From Vicinamibacteria bacterium (lineage in GTDB: Bacteria; Acidobacteriota; Vicinamibacteria; Vicinamibacterales; UBA8438): a DNA stretch of 53,774 nucleotides. How positions within the stretch are numbered: position 1 is the stretch's first letter; each line of letters opens with the position of its first letter. The translations under genes were made by a program, and so were the position numbers. The notes under the pieces were generated by a model. It had not been told where the DNA came from and made no database searches. It saw only the letters and a program-made list of their open reading frames with translations. The stretch lies in contig JAJEFC010000374.1 in the NCBI GenBank assembly GCA_022820675.1, positions 1-53,774 of the forward strand. Direction: 5' to 3'. Below are positions 44,040 through 53,261 of this stretch, piece after piece.

Positions 44040-44318
44040 ATGGCGCAGCCGATCACCACGCCCGTCCTCGCCCCCGGCACCCGGTATCGCTGGGACAAGG
44101 TGCGCAGCCAGCACCAGCTCGTGTTCCCCGAGGGGATGATCGTCCTCAACGAGCCGGGGAGGGCCATCGTGCAGCTCTGCGACGGGCGCACCACCGACGA
44201 GCTGATCGCGGCGCTGAAGGAGCAGTTCCCCGGCGCCGAGCCCGACGACGACGTCCACGAGTTCCTCGGCCACCTGGCGCAGCGGGGGCTGGTACGCGAG
44301 GGAGCCGCCCGTGACTGA
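44040..44318 (+). CDS. pqqD: PqqD, PqqA-binding chaperone
   Basis: From the ATG at 44040 the product has 92 residues, the usual length. It shows the RRE fold pattern: GTRYRWDKVRSQHQLVFPEG, ALLxLN-type IVLNEPGRAIVQLCDG, then TTDELIAALKEQFPG and the C-terminal helix VHEFLGHLAQRGLV. It binds the PqqA peptide and hands it to PqqE. The pqqE start (GTG) overlaps its 3' end by 8 nt, so the two are coupled. Confidence 0.93.
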   Translation: MAQPITTPVLAPGTRYRWDKVRSQHQLVFPEGMIVLNEPGRAIVQLCDGRTTDELIAALKEQFPGAEPDDDVHEFLGHLAQRGLVREGAARD

Positions 44319-45417
44319 CAACCCCCTGCCCCGCCCGCTCGCCCTGCTCGCCGAGGTCACCTACCGGTGCCCGCTGCAGTGCCCGTACTGCAGCAACCCG
44401 CTCGAGCTGAACAAGTACCGCGACGAGCTCGACACCGACACCTGGGCCCGGGTATTCCGGGAGGCAGCCGACCTCGGGGTCGTGCAGCTCCACCTGTCGG
44501 GGGGCGAGCCGCTGGTGCGCCGCGACATCCTAGATCTCGTCCGCGCCGCCGCCGGCTCCGGGCTCTACTCGAACATGAGCACCGGCGCCACGGTGGTCGA
44601 CGGCAAGCGGCTCGAGGAGCTGCGGGAGGCCGGGCTCGACCACTTCCAGGTGAGCGTGCTCGACACCCTGCCCGAGTCGAACGACCGGCTCGCGGGGACG
44701 CCCTCGTTCGACAAGAAGCGCGAGGCGGTGCTCGGGGCCAAGCGGCTCGGGTTCCCGGTGACCCTCAACGTGGTGCTCCACCGGCAGAACCTCGACCGCA
44801 TCGGCGAGGTGATGGCCCTCGCCAAGGAATGGAAGGTCGACCGGCTCGAGCTCGCCCACACCCAGTACACCGGCTGGGCGTTCAAGAACCGCGCCGCGCT
44901 CATGCCCACCCGCGAGCAGCTCGACCGCGCCCACGCCGAGGTCGAGCGGGTGCGCGCGGCCGGCACCGACGGGCTCGACATCCAGCACGTCCTCCCCGAC
45001 TACTACTTCGAGCGCTACCCGAAGGCCTGCCTCCAGGGCTGGGGCATGGTGTCGATGAGCGTGGCTCCCGACGGCTACGTCCTGCCGTGCCAGACCGCCC
45101 GCGAGATTCCGGGCCTCGAGTTCCCCAACGTGCGCGACCACTCCCTGGAGGACATCTGGGAGCGCGCCCCCATCTTCCAGCGCTTCCGCGGCACCGACTG
45201 GATGCCCGAGCCCTGCCGAAGCTGCGACCGCCGCGAGATCGACTTCGGCGGCTGCCGCTGCCAGGCGTTCCTGATGACCGGCGACGTCACCGCCACCGAC
45301 CCCATCTGCGAGCTCTCGCCCCACCACCACCTGGTGGCCGAGGCGCTGAAGGAAGCGCAGCAGGGCGACCCGCCCCTGGTCTACCGCGTCATGCCGCGCG
45401 ACGCCGGCGCCGCCTGA
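44311..45417 (+). CDS. pqqE: PqqE, radical SAM/SPASM enzyme that cross-links PqqA
   Basis: The GTG at 44311 overlaps pqqD by 8 nt. The 368-residue enzyme has the radical SAM cysteines C20-P-L-Q-C24-P-Y-C27, the glycine-rich LHLSGGEPLVR near 69 and a C-terminal SPASM domain (CQTAREIPGLEF, CRSCDRREIDFGGCRCQ, CELSPHHH). It makes the C-C bond between Glu16 and Tyr20 of PqqA, using PqqD as carrier. Length is normal and no key residue is missing. Confidence 0.95.
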   Translation: MTDNPLPRPLALLAEVTYRCPLQCPYCSNPLELNKYRDELDTDTWARVFREAADLGVVQLHLSGGEPLVRRDILDLVRAAAGSGLYSNMSTGATVVDGKRLEELREAGLDHFQVSVLDTLPESNDRLAGTPSFDKKREAVLGAKRLGFPVTLNVVLHRQNLDRIGEVMALAKEWKVDRLELAHTQYTGWAFKNRAALMPTREQLDRAHAEVERVRAAGTDGLDIQHVLPDYYFERYPKACLQGWGMVSMSVAPDGYVLPCQTAREIPGLEFPNVRDHSLEDIWERAPIFQRFRGTDWMPEPCRSCDRREIDFGGCRCQAFLMTGDVTATDPICELSPHHHLVAEALKEAQQGDPPLVYRVMPRDAGAA

Positions 45418-45693
45418 CCATCGAGAGGGCGGTCGAAGCCCTCCATGTCCGCCGGGAAGTGGTGGCACCACTTGGCCATTCGACAGGCCGACCATCCGTT
45501 GTGCCATGCTCCCGCCAGGGCCTGCGGGATCAGACTCCGCGCGACGGCCGCGTCTCCGCCCCCAAGACGTTCTGGTCTCCGGGACGCCGAACCGACCACC
45601 GGCTCGAATCGTCGTGCCGACAGAGCCGGCGAACCGACCAGCCGGCCCGTTCGCGGTTGAGCACACATCCGTCGAGTACTTCGAGGGACCGGC

Positions 45694-47241
45694 TCACGCG
45701 CGTTCGGCCTCCAGCCGCAGGACGTTGCGGGACTCGCTGCTGATCTCGACGCCGAGCAGATGGACGGCGCGGTCCGGAACGCGGTACTTCTCGGCGTAGC
45801 GCCGCTCCTTCAATTGCGCCAGCGCCGAGCCCCGCCCCGACCGTTCCGCGATCTTGAACTCGAACAGGTAGGCGTTGCCGTCCAGTCGCACCGCGAGGTC
45901 CAGCCGCCCCCGGCTGGTGGCGTCCTCCACGGCAACGCCGTCCATCGACGCCTGGAACCAGGCGTAGAACACGCTCGTCCAGTAGCCCTCGTAGCGGGCT
46001 ATGTCGTTCCTCCGGTGCCAGTCGTGCGGAATGCCCGCCAGCAGCCGCCGGAACAGCGCCTCCAGCCCCTGCCAGTCCTCGGCCGCCAGCACCCGGCGGA
46101 GCGCCGTGCCGTTTCCCGCCCGGCGCCAGTCGGGCACCAGGGCGTCGAGCAGGCCCCGGTTCAGCCCCCGCCGGACCTCGCGGTTCGGGTAGTCGAGCCG
46201 GTAGCGCGGATACCCGTCCAGGACGTCCACGTCCGCGATCGTCAGGTAGCCGGTCTGGAACAGCAGCGCTTCCGGGGCGGCGGCGTCCACGTCGAAGGCC
46301 GACAGCAGCTCGTCGTCGGCATGGAGACCCTCGATGTCGGGGGCGGGGAACCCCCGGCGGATCAGCGTGTCCACCAGGAACCGCGGCGTCGCCGACTCGA
46401 ACCAGTGCGCCCTGAACACGCGGCTGCGGAACAGCTTGAGCAGGCCGAAGGGATTGTAGACCCGCTCCCGGCCCAGCCAACTGTAGCCGTTGTACCAGGC
46501 GCGGATGTCCTCCCGGTCGAGACCGGGGAGCTCCGGCGCGAACACCGTATCCAGGTCCGCTTCCGTGTAGCCGCAGATCGCCGAGTAGTCCGGATCCAGG
46601 GTGAGATCGATGAGGTTGTTCAGGTCGGAGAAGATGCTCTCCTTGCTGAACTTGCTCGCCCCGGTGATGAACGTCAGCTCCACGTGGGCGTCGCTCGCCT
46701 TGAGCGCGCCGTACAGCCCGCGCAGGTCGTCCCGGTTCGCCTTCGCCTGCTCCGGGTCGTCGAGCACATCCAGGATTGGCTTGTCGTATTCGTCCACCAG
46801 CACGACCGCGCGGCAACCCGCGCGCTCGCTCAGCGCTTCGATCAGGCGGCGGAAGCGCACCGGCGCGCTGCCCCCGCGTGATTCGACGCCGGCCCGCCGG
46901 CCCGTGTCGTCGATCTGGGCGACCGCGCTCTCCTCCACGGAGTCGACCCGATTGAAGTTGCCGCCGCTGAAGTCCAGGCGCACCACGGGGCGCGGCCGCG
47001 ACCAGTCCCAGTCGTCATGGACGGCCAGCCCCCTGAACAGCGCCTCGCCGCCCTCGTACAGCTCCTTGAGGGTGTCCACGAACAGACTCTTGCCGAAGCG
47101 GCGGGGACGGGAGAGGAAGTAGTGCTTGCCGGCGTCGTCCGCGAGCCGGCGGGCGTAGGCGGTCTTGTCGACGTAGTAGTAGCCCTCTTCCCGAATCTCG
47201 CGGAAAGTCTGGATGCCGATGGGCAACCTGCGCCTGACCAC
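45694..47241 (-). CDS. AAA-ATPase-like / PD-(D/E)XK nuclease protein (DUF1703 type), second member
   Basis: This 515-residue protein shares the plan of the protein at 12782-14599. It opens with PIGIQTFREIREEGYYYVDKT, the P-loop variant RPRRFGKSLF near 45, VVLVDEYDKPILDVL near 145 and FITGASKFSK near 190. At the end GRLDLAVRLDGNAYLFEFKI gives the Asp and E-x-K of the nuclease. The start is GTG at 47241; no better start is visible. It is a canonical family member and closer to the better-known bacterial versions than the first copy. Unknown role. Confidence 0.87.
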   Translation of the reverse strand: MVRRRLPIGIQTFREIREEGYYYVDKTAYARRLADDAGKHYFLSRPRRFGKSLFVDTLKELYEGGEALFRGLAVHDDWDWSRPRPVVRLDFSGGNFNRVDSVEESAVAQIDDTGRRAGVESRGGSAPVRFRRLIEALSERAGCRAVVLVDEYDKPILDVLDDPEQAKANRDDLRGLYGALKASDAHVELTFITGASKFSKESIFSDLNNLIDLTLDPDYSAICGYTEADLDTVFAPELPGLDREDIRAWYNGYSWLGRERVYNPFGLLKLFRSRVFRAHWFESATPRFLVDTLIRRGFPAPDIEGLHADDELLSAFDVDAAAPEALLFQTGYLTIADVDVLDGYPRYRLDYPNREVRRGLNRGLLDALVPDWRRAGNGTALRRVLAAEDWQGLEALFRRLLAGIPHDWHRRNDIARYEGYWTSVFYAWFQASMDGVAVEDATSRGRLDLAVRLDGNAYLFEFKIAERSGRGSALAQLKERRYAEKYRVPDRAVHLLGVEISSESRNVLRLEAERA

Positions 47242-47467
47242 GCCGGAATTCTACCTCTGCGAATCCGGCCGCCCGAGGTCGACGGGCCGGCCCCGCAGTG
47301 CATCGGATTGCTCGACCGTGTCGTCCGCGCCCGTTCCACCGCGCACCATATCGGAGCCCGCGGGGCGGAGGCAGAGTCGTCAGCGGGTTCCCGACGTGCG
47401 CATCGAGCTCATCGAGCGCCCCGGGCCGTCGCGTACAATGGCGGGCGGAGAGACGAGGCACGACGCG

Positions 47468-48055
47468 ATGAGTACGGCAGGCACAGCGCCGTCGCGGCGC
47501 GATTCCGGCGCGCAGCCGCGGGCGACCTACCAGGACGTGCTCGATGCGCCGCCCCACCGCGTCGCCGAGATCATCGACGGCGTGCTCCACACCAACCCGC
47601 GGCCGGCCATGCGCCACGCGCGCGCCAGCTCGTCCCTGGGCGTCAAGATCGGCGGTCCCTTCGACCACGACGCCGGCGGCCCCGGCGGCTGGTGGATCAT
47701 CGACGAACCGGAGCTGCATCTGGACGAGGACATCCTCGTACCCGATCTCGCCGGCTGGCGCCGCGAGCGGATGCCGGACTTCCCCGACGCGGCGTACTGC
47801 ACGCTGGCGCCCGACTGGGTGTGCGAGGTGCTCTCGCCCTCGACCCGCAAGCTCGATCTGCACGGCAAGCGCCCGGTCTACGCGCGGGAGAGAATCGGAC
47901 ATCTCTGGCTCGTCGACCCGGTGGATCGCACCCTCGAGGCGTTCGAGTTGCGAGAAGGCGAATGGGTGCTGATCGCGACCGCTGAGGACGACGCCCCGGT
48001 CAGGATCCGCCCCTTCGAGGCGGTCACCTTCAGCCTCGGCGATCTGTGGCCCTGA
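47468..48055 (+). CDS. Uma2-family PD-(D/E)XK nuclease, copy 1
   Basis: The 195-residue product shows the Uma2 (DUF820) pattern: TYQDVLDAPPHRVAEIIDGVL near 20, VPDLAGWR near 95 (active-site Asp) and CEVLSPSTRKLDLHGKR near 118 (Glu-x-x-Ser-Pro-Ser with Lys), then GHLWLVDPVDRTLEAFEL. The family is abundant in cyanobacteria and Acidobacteria and often near mobile elements; its role is unclear. A close duplicate follows 84 bp downstream in the same orientation. Confidence 0.87.
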   Translation: MSTAGTAPSRRDSGAQPRATYQDVLDAPPHRVAEIIDGVLHTNPRPAMRHARASSSLGVKIGGPFDHDAGGPGGWWIIDEPELHLDEDILVPDLAGWRRERMPDFPDAAYCTLAPDWVCEVLSPSTRKLDLHGKRPVYARERIGHLWLVDPVDRTLEAFELREGEWVLIATAEDDAPVRIRPFEAVTFSLGDLWP

Positions 48056-48139
48056 GTCGTCCGGACCACTCCGGTTCACCAAGGCGCGGTAGGGCCGGAT
48101 GGCGCCGGTACAAATGTTGCGCGGGAGTGACGAGGCGAG

Positions 48140-48718
48140 ATGAGCACGGCAGCACGGCGGCGTGATTCCGGCCCGCGGCCGCGGGCAACCTACCAGGACG
48201 TGCTCGACGCCCCGCCCCATCGCGTCGCCGAGATAGTCGACGGGGTGCTCCACACCAACCCTCGGCCGCCGACGCTGCATGCGCTGGCGAAGTCATCGCT
48301 CGGGCACTCTCTCTCGGGTCCCTTCCGGTTCGGCCGCGGCGGCCCCGGAGGCTGGTGGATCATCTTCGAGCCCGAGCTGCACCTCGGCGAGGATGTCCTC
48401 GTGCCCGACGTGGCGGGCTGGCGCCGAGCGCGGATGCCGAACTATCCCGATACGCCCTACTGGACGCTGGCGCCGGACTGGGTGTGCGAAGTGCCCTCCG
48501 CCTCGACCCGCAAGCTCGACCTCCACGGCAAGCGCCCGATCTACGCAAGAGCCGGAGTGGGGCATCTGTGGCTCGTCGACCCGGCGGATCGCGCCCTGGA
48601 GGCGTTCGAGCTGCGCAACGGGAAGTGGGCGCCGCTCGCGACCGCCAAGGACGACGCCCCGGTCCGAATCCGCCCTTTCGAGGCGATCGCTTTCAGCCTC
48701 CGCGATCTGTGGCCCTGA
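48140..48718 (+). CDS. Uma2-family nuclease, copy 2 with altered active-site motif
   Basis: The 192-residue product is about three-quarters identical by eye to copy 1, with the same domain order, so it is a tandem duplication. The motif E-V-L-S-P-S of copy 1 reads E-V-P-S-A-S here, with both Leu and Pro replaced next to the catalytic Glu, while VPDVAGWR and the Lys region are kept. Activity may be reduced. The DNA upstream (start to codon 30) is also closely alike, so the duplication includes the gene start. Confidence 0.85.
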   Translation: MSTAARRRDSGPRPRATYQDVLDAPPHRVAEIVDGVLHTNPRPPTLHALAKSSLGHSLSGPFRFGRGGPGGWWIIFEPELHLGEDVLVPDVAGWRRARMPNYPDTPYWTLAPDWVCEVPSASTRKLDLHGKRPIYARAGVGHLWLVDPADRALEAFELRNGKWAPLATAKDDAPVRIRPFEAIAFSLRDLWP

Positions 48719-48877
48719 GCCGTCCGGGACCTCACCCACGCGGGGCACGTCCCTCTACACGTGATGACGTTCTCATGGTGCTCGCCACAACCCGCGGTCG
48801 ACGTGAAGGCCGAGGGTGTGGATCGCGTGGGGATCAGATGACCAGTGCCGCCTGGGACTGATGCTCCGGATCGCGTT

Positions 48878-51800
48878 TCATCTCTCCAGCAGTTCCTTCA
48901 ACGTCGTTCCCCGTGGAAACTCGTCTTCCTTCACCTCTGCCACGATGTCCGGCCGCTTGAAGAGCGGGCTCCCCGGCGACCAGAGCTCGACGCTGTCGGA
49001 GTGCTTCTCGTAGTACTCGGGATTGGTGGTCACGCGCAGACGTTCCCTCATCCCCGGGGCCAGCAGGCCGTACTCGCGTTGGCCGAGCGGCTGGATGTCG
49101 GTGCCAGGCGGCATCAGGTCGGGCGCCGTGATCACGCGGTCGAGATCTTCCATCGCGACCGGGGACGGCGCACGAGCGGGCATGCTGACGTCCGTGTCCA
49201 CCGTCGCGTCGATGTCGAAGCCGCCGGCGCGCGCCTCGCGGACCTGGCGCTCGATGGATTCGACGAGATCAGGGTGAGCGCCGACATCCGACACCGACGC
49301 TCCGTGCAGGGCTGGTCCGGTCCCGTCGCCGCGTCGGCGGTCGCCTGTCAGGACCGCGCCCACAATGGTCCGAGGAAGCCGCGCGAGAATCGGCTGCAGA
49401 GGACCGACCACCGACTCGAACAGGTTGATACGGGTGCGTAGCGCGCGGTAGACGTCGGTCTCGACGGTTCCCGCGTAGTGCAGGTTGACGATGCGGATAG
49501 CCGGATGCGCCTGCCCGAGGCGGTCGATGCGCCCGATCCGCTGCTCGACCCGCATCGGGTTCCACGGGATGTCGTAGTTGACCAGGGCGCCGCAGAACTG
49601 GAAGTTCAGCCCCTCGGCGGCGGCGTCGGTGCACAACAGCAGGTCGGCCTCGCCCTCCCGAAAACGGCGCTTGACCTCGTCGCGGCCGATCGTGCTCCAA
49701 GCGCCGCCGGCGGATCGGACCTCGCCCCCGCGGCCCGAGAAGCACATCAGGCGCAAGGCGCCCGCGTGCCGGTCAGTGGGCTGCGACCCGTTCTCGGGCG
49801 ACCCCGGCAGTGACCCGTCGGTTCCACTGGAGTCCTGATTCTGCGACCCGTCCGCACGCGACTCGGGAGCGCCCGACTTGGTCCCGGCCGGCGCCGCGTC
49901 CCAGGCGCCGAGCTCCTCACGCAGGAAGTCCATCGTGTCGGTGTACTGCGTGAACACCATCGCCTGCGCGAAGCCGTCGCGGCGCAGCTCGTGGAGCACG
50001 CGCTTCAATTCCTGCACCTTGCCGTCCGCCGGCAAACGGTTGATGCCGTCGAGCAGCTCCCGAATGTCGGCGGCCTCCTCGAAGGCGAGCGCCTGCTGCT
50101 CGAGCGCCGCCACCTCGTCGACGTCCTGCGCCTCGTCCGACGTCTCGTCGTCGGACACATCCTCGTCCAGGCCGGCGAAGAGCGGGACCGGCGAATCGGA
50201 CGCCCCGGTGCCGACAGGGCTGTCGCCGGCCGCGGCTACCGCGTCGAGGTGCCGCTCGAGCGTCGTGCGCAAGGCCTGGAAGCTGCTGGCGAGCCGGCGG
50301 CGGTAGATGGTCATGACGAACCCCACCGCGGTGCGCTCGTCGGCCGCCGCCTGGTTGTAGGTGGTGGCGATGTAGTCCTCCACCGCGTCGTACAGCGCCC
50401 GCTCGTCGTCGGTCATCTCGACGACGCGATCCTCGACCCTGCGTTCGGCTATCGGCGTCGCCAGCAGCCCCTTCTCGTGATAGCGGCGCAGCAGCTCGCG
50501 CGTGTGCCGCGAGACCAGATGGCGGACCGGCGTGTGCGACCGCATGAGGGCCAGCGCCGCGCGCCGCTCCGGCGTTTCGAGCTGACGGCGGGGAATGCTG
50601 GCGGGGTCGCGCAGCGCGCGGAGCACGCGGTTGGCCCGCAGGGGCGACAGCCCGGCAATCCGCCGGGCATCGGGCGCCGCCAGTGGTCCGAACTCCCGCT
50701 CCGCCGCGCGGAACAGGCCCGCCATCCGCTCGACGGCATCGGGGGACGGACTCGGCTCCGCGACATCCTCGAAGAAACGCAGAAACGCCGGCCCGCTCCA
50801 GTCGCCCGGCAGGCCCAGCAGGTTCAGGAGGTCCCAGACCTCGATGGGATGCACCTGCATCGGCGTCGCCGTCAGCAGCAGCAGACCCGCGGCGCGGTCC
50901 TTCAGGCACTGCATGAGCCGCAGCAGCGCGTTCGGTCCTCCTTCCTGCGCCGATCCCGCCGCACGCCGGCGGGCGTGATGGGCTTCGTCGAGGACCACCA
51001 GGTCCCAGGGCGGCGCTTCCTCGAGAAGGACTTGCGCCCGGACTCGACGCCGCATCAGTTGGCTGGACGCGATGACGACCGGCTCGCCGTGCCACGCGTC
51101 CGGGCCGACGGGGCGCCGCTCGCTCCCCCGCAGGGCAGGGGAGGCATACCAGACGAGCTGGCGCCCGTCGTAGATCGGCCAGTTCAGATTGAACTTCTCG
51201 CGCAGCTCAATCTGCCACTGGCGGAGCACCGCCTTCGGGGCCAGGATCAGGATCCGCTTCGCCCGGCCTGCGAGCCATGCCTGCCGCAGCAGCAGGCCGG
51301 CCTGGATGGTCTTGCCCAGCCCCACCTCGTCGGCGATGAGCAGCCGCGGCGGCCAGTGCGCGTAGAGCCGCTCGAACGCCCGCACCTGATGCGGCCAGGG
51401 CGTGACCGCGGCCGTGGCCTCGCCGACGCACGTGCCCCCGTCGGGCAGCGCCGGCGCCCGGTCGATGAAGGCCCAGACGCGGCTGCGCAGATCGACCGCG
51501 GGGTGGGCATCTTCATCGGCTTGGTCGCCCCCTTCCGGTGTCGGAACGACCGGGGTCGCCGGCGGTGGGTCCGGGCCTTCCCGCAGACGCGCCGGCAGAT
51601 CGCTGTCGGGCATGAAGCGCATCAAGTCACGGCGCACCGCCTCGGGCGTGTCGAGCACGATCACCCGCTTCGCCTTGTCGGCCCAGATGCGTCCGAAGTT
51701 GGCCTCCTCGTCGTCGACGCGCTTCGGCTCCGGCCCCCAGCTCGTGTAGACGTTGATGCTCTCCCAGTTGTGGCGCCAGCCGGCCGCGGTCTCGTTGAGG

Positions 51801-52282
51801 CTGCCGTTCCACGCGAGCCGGTCGCCCGCCCGGTCCGCCACGATGCCGGCCTTCTCGTGGAAGATGCCGTCCTCGGGAATCGGCCGGCGGTCCGCGTCGC
51901 ACGGCACCGCCACCTTCACGTCGAGACGGCCGCGCGCCACCATCCACGCCAGCAGCTCCAGCGCGCCGGCGGCGACCGGATCGGGCGGCGCCAGCGGCAG
52001 CTCGGCAAGATGGCGCTCGACCCGCTCGCGCAGCGCCGCACCGCGTTCGATGGCTTCGATCTCGGCCGGCGGCAGGGTGCAACCGACCACGAGACGCATG
52101 TGGCCGCGGTTGCGAACCAGCCCCTCGATGCCCCGGGCGGCCAGCGCGAGCGCGCCGGCGTTGAAGTAGCCGGTCAGACGGTCGTACCGCTCCGCGTCTT
52201 CGAGCGCCGGGACGTAGAACGAGCCGACCAGATCGCCGTCATCCGGGGTGTACTTCCGGCGCCACGTACGCCCGGCGAGCAT
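48878..52282 (-). CDS. PLD-domain / SNF2-type helicase, defence-associated
   Basis: The 1134-residue protein starts at the ATG at 52282 after a GGAGAG ribosome site. The first 230 residues form a phospholipase-D-like domain (RYDRLTGYFNAGALALAARG, H-x-K in IFHEKAGIVADR near 143, and NGSLNET). The SNF2 motor follows: Walker A DEVGLGKTIQAG near 317, DEAHHARR near 430, LLTATPMQVHP near 470. The second RecA domain has VFTQYTDTMDFL near 785 and QRIGRIDRLGQ near 920. PLD-SNF2 fusions recur in defence islands, and the upstream DUF1156 methyltransferase supports that role here. It probably acts on DNA in the cytosol. Confidence 0.88.
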   Translation of the reverse strand: MLAGRTWRRKYTPDDGDLVGSFYVPALEDAERYDRLTGYFNAGALALAARGIEGLVRNRGHMRLVVGCTLPPAEIEAIERGAALRERVERHLAELPLAPPDPVAAGALELLAWMVARGRLDVKVAVPCDADRRPIPEDGIFHEKAGIVADRAGDRLAWNGSLNETAAGWRHNWESINVYTSWGPEPKRVDDEEANFGRIWADKAKRVIVLDTPEAVRRDLMRFMPDSDLPARLREGPDPPPATPVVPTPEGGDQADEDAHPAVDLRSRVWAFIDRAPALPDGGTCVGEATAAVTPWPHQVRAFERLYAHWPPRLLIADEVGLGKTIQAGLLLRQAWLAGRAKRILILAPKAVLRQWQIELREKFNLNWPIYDGRQLVWYASPALRGSERRPVGPDAWHGEPVVIASSQLMRRRVRAQVLLEEAPPWDLVVLDEAHHARRRAAGSAQEGGPNALLRLMQCLKDRAAGLLLLTATPMQVHPIEVWDLLNLLGLPGDWSGPAFLRFFEDVAEPSPSPDAVERMAGLFRAAEREFGPLAAPDARRIAGLSPLRANRVLRALRDPASIPRRQLETPERRAALALMRSHTPVRHLVSRHTRELLRRYHEKGLLATPIAERRVEDRVVEMTDDERALYDAVEDYIATTYNQAAADERTAVGFVMTIYRRRLASSFQALRTTLERHLDAVAAAGDSPVGTGASDSPVPLFAGLDEDVSDDETSDEAQDVDEVAALEQQALAFEEAADIRELLDGINRLPADGKVQELKRVLHELRRDGFAQAMVFTQYTDTMDFLREELGAWDAAPAGTKSGAPESRADGSQNQDSSGTDGSLPGSPENGSQPTDRHAGALRLMCFSGRGGEVRSAGGAWSTIGRDEVKRRFREGEADLLLCTDAAAEGLNFQFCGALVNYDIPWNPMRVEQRIGRIDRLGQAHPAIRIVNLHYAGTVETDVYRALRTRINLFESVVGPLQPILARLPRTIVGAVLTGDRRRGDGTGPALHGASVSDVGAHPDLVESIERQVREARAGGFDIDATVDTDVSMPARAPSPVAMEDLDRVITAPDLMPPGTDIQPLGQREYGLLAPGMRERLRVTTNPEYYEKHSDSVELWSPGSPLFKRPDIVAEVKEDEFPRGTTLKELLER

Positions 52283-52415
52283 CCGTCAGACTCTCCTCGC
52301 CCCAATCAGAACTCGACCCTGCGCCGGCGCAGGTGGCCGGTGATCACCGCGCCCGGATCGGCGCGGCTCCCGTTCGCTTGGCTGACACGCGGCGCGGGCC
52401 AACCGCGCGCTCGAG

Positions 52416-53180
52416 CTACGACGGCTCCCTCGGCGGAGAAGCCGCCGACAGCCCGTTCGGCGCTCGAGACGTCGGGGAGGGCCGCACCGCCTTCGCGACC
52501 GGCGGCGGCTCGCCGCCCCGCTTGTCGGCCACTGCCGCCCCCTCGTCGGTGTGAACAACGGGCCGAGGCGGGTAGCTCACGCAGGGGCGACCCAACGTGC
52601 GCTCCAGCGCCTGGACGTGCCGGATGATGGACGCGACGTCGTTGCCGTGCCTCGCGGCAATCTCCGCGCGTACTCGCCGCACCTCTTCGACGATCGGATC
52701 CCTGATACGGCTACTCATGAGCTGGCTCGGCGTACAGATGACCGGCGGCTCGTGACCGGCATCCCTGCACACCTGCTCGATGCGGGCCGCGGCAACCGGA
52801 TTCGCGAGATGCCTCATGTTCCACGTCACCAGATAATCTACTCCGTTCAAGGCCGCGATGGCCGCGTGAACGGCATCGGCGGCAGCCTGCGCCGGAAACG
52901 CACGCGCAACGACGAGAGCTCGGCCCAGCTCCGCGGCATGGTCACCGGTGCGGACCACGCGGACCGATTCCAACGCGGCGAGACGGGCGCGGGCCGTTTC
53001 CGGGTCGCCGACGCTCGACTCTTCGCTCACGAAAGGAGACACGACAAGCTCGAACCGACTCGGTGCATCGCGCCACCACTCCCGCGTAGCGACCTGGTTT
53101 CCAAGGGTCACTACATCCCGCGACGGCCATGCCGTCAGATAGCTGACCACCGACGTCTCGACGTACACCTTCGGCTTCAC
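52416..53180 (-). CDS. PIN-domain toxin fused to its own antitoxin
   Basis: One frame of 254 residues. Residues 1-154 are a PIN protein (KPKVYVETSVVSYLTAWPSR, SPFVSEES, then ADAVHAAIAAL and YLVTWNMRHLANP, ending VICTPSQL). Residues 155-205 match the short protein normally encoded by a separate partner gene (DPIVEEVRRVRAEIAARHGND and GRPCVSYPPRP). Met155 lies exactly at the junction, so a separate antitoxin of 100 residues could also start there (ATG at 52718). The last 45 residues are Pro/Ser-rich. It lies between the DUF1156 gene (81 bp) and the helicase (133 bp), same strand. Start is GTG. Confidence 0.75.
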   Translation of the reverse strand: MKPKVYVETSVVSYLTAWPSRDVVTLGNQVATREWWRDAPSRFELVVSPFVSEESSVGDPETARARLAALESVRVVRTGDHAAELGRALVVARAFPAQAAADAVHAAIAALNGVDYLVTWNMRHLANPVAAARIEQVCRDAGHEPPVICTPSQLMSSRIRDPIVEEVRRVRAEIAARHGNDVASIIRHVQALERTLGRPCVSYPPRPVVHTDEGAAVADKRGGEPPPVAKAVRPSPTSRAPNGLSAASPPREPS

Positions 53181-53261
53181 GTGGTCACCACCGACGCCCG
53201 GACACGGGCGCCCCGGGGCTGCTTGCAGGTCCGCCGTCCTGCGCGCTCGACGAACATCGGG

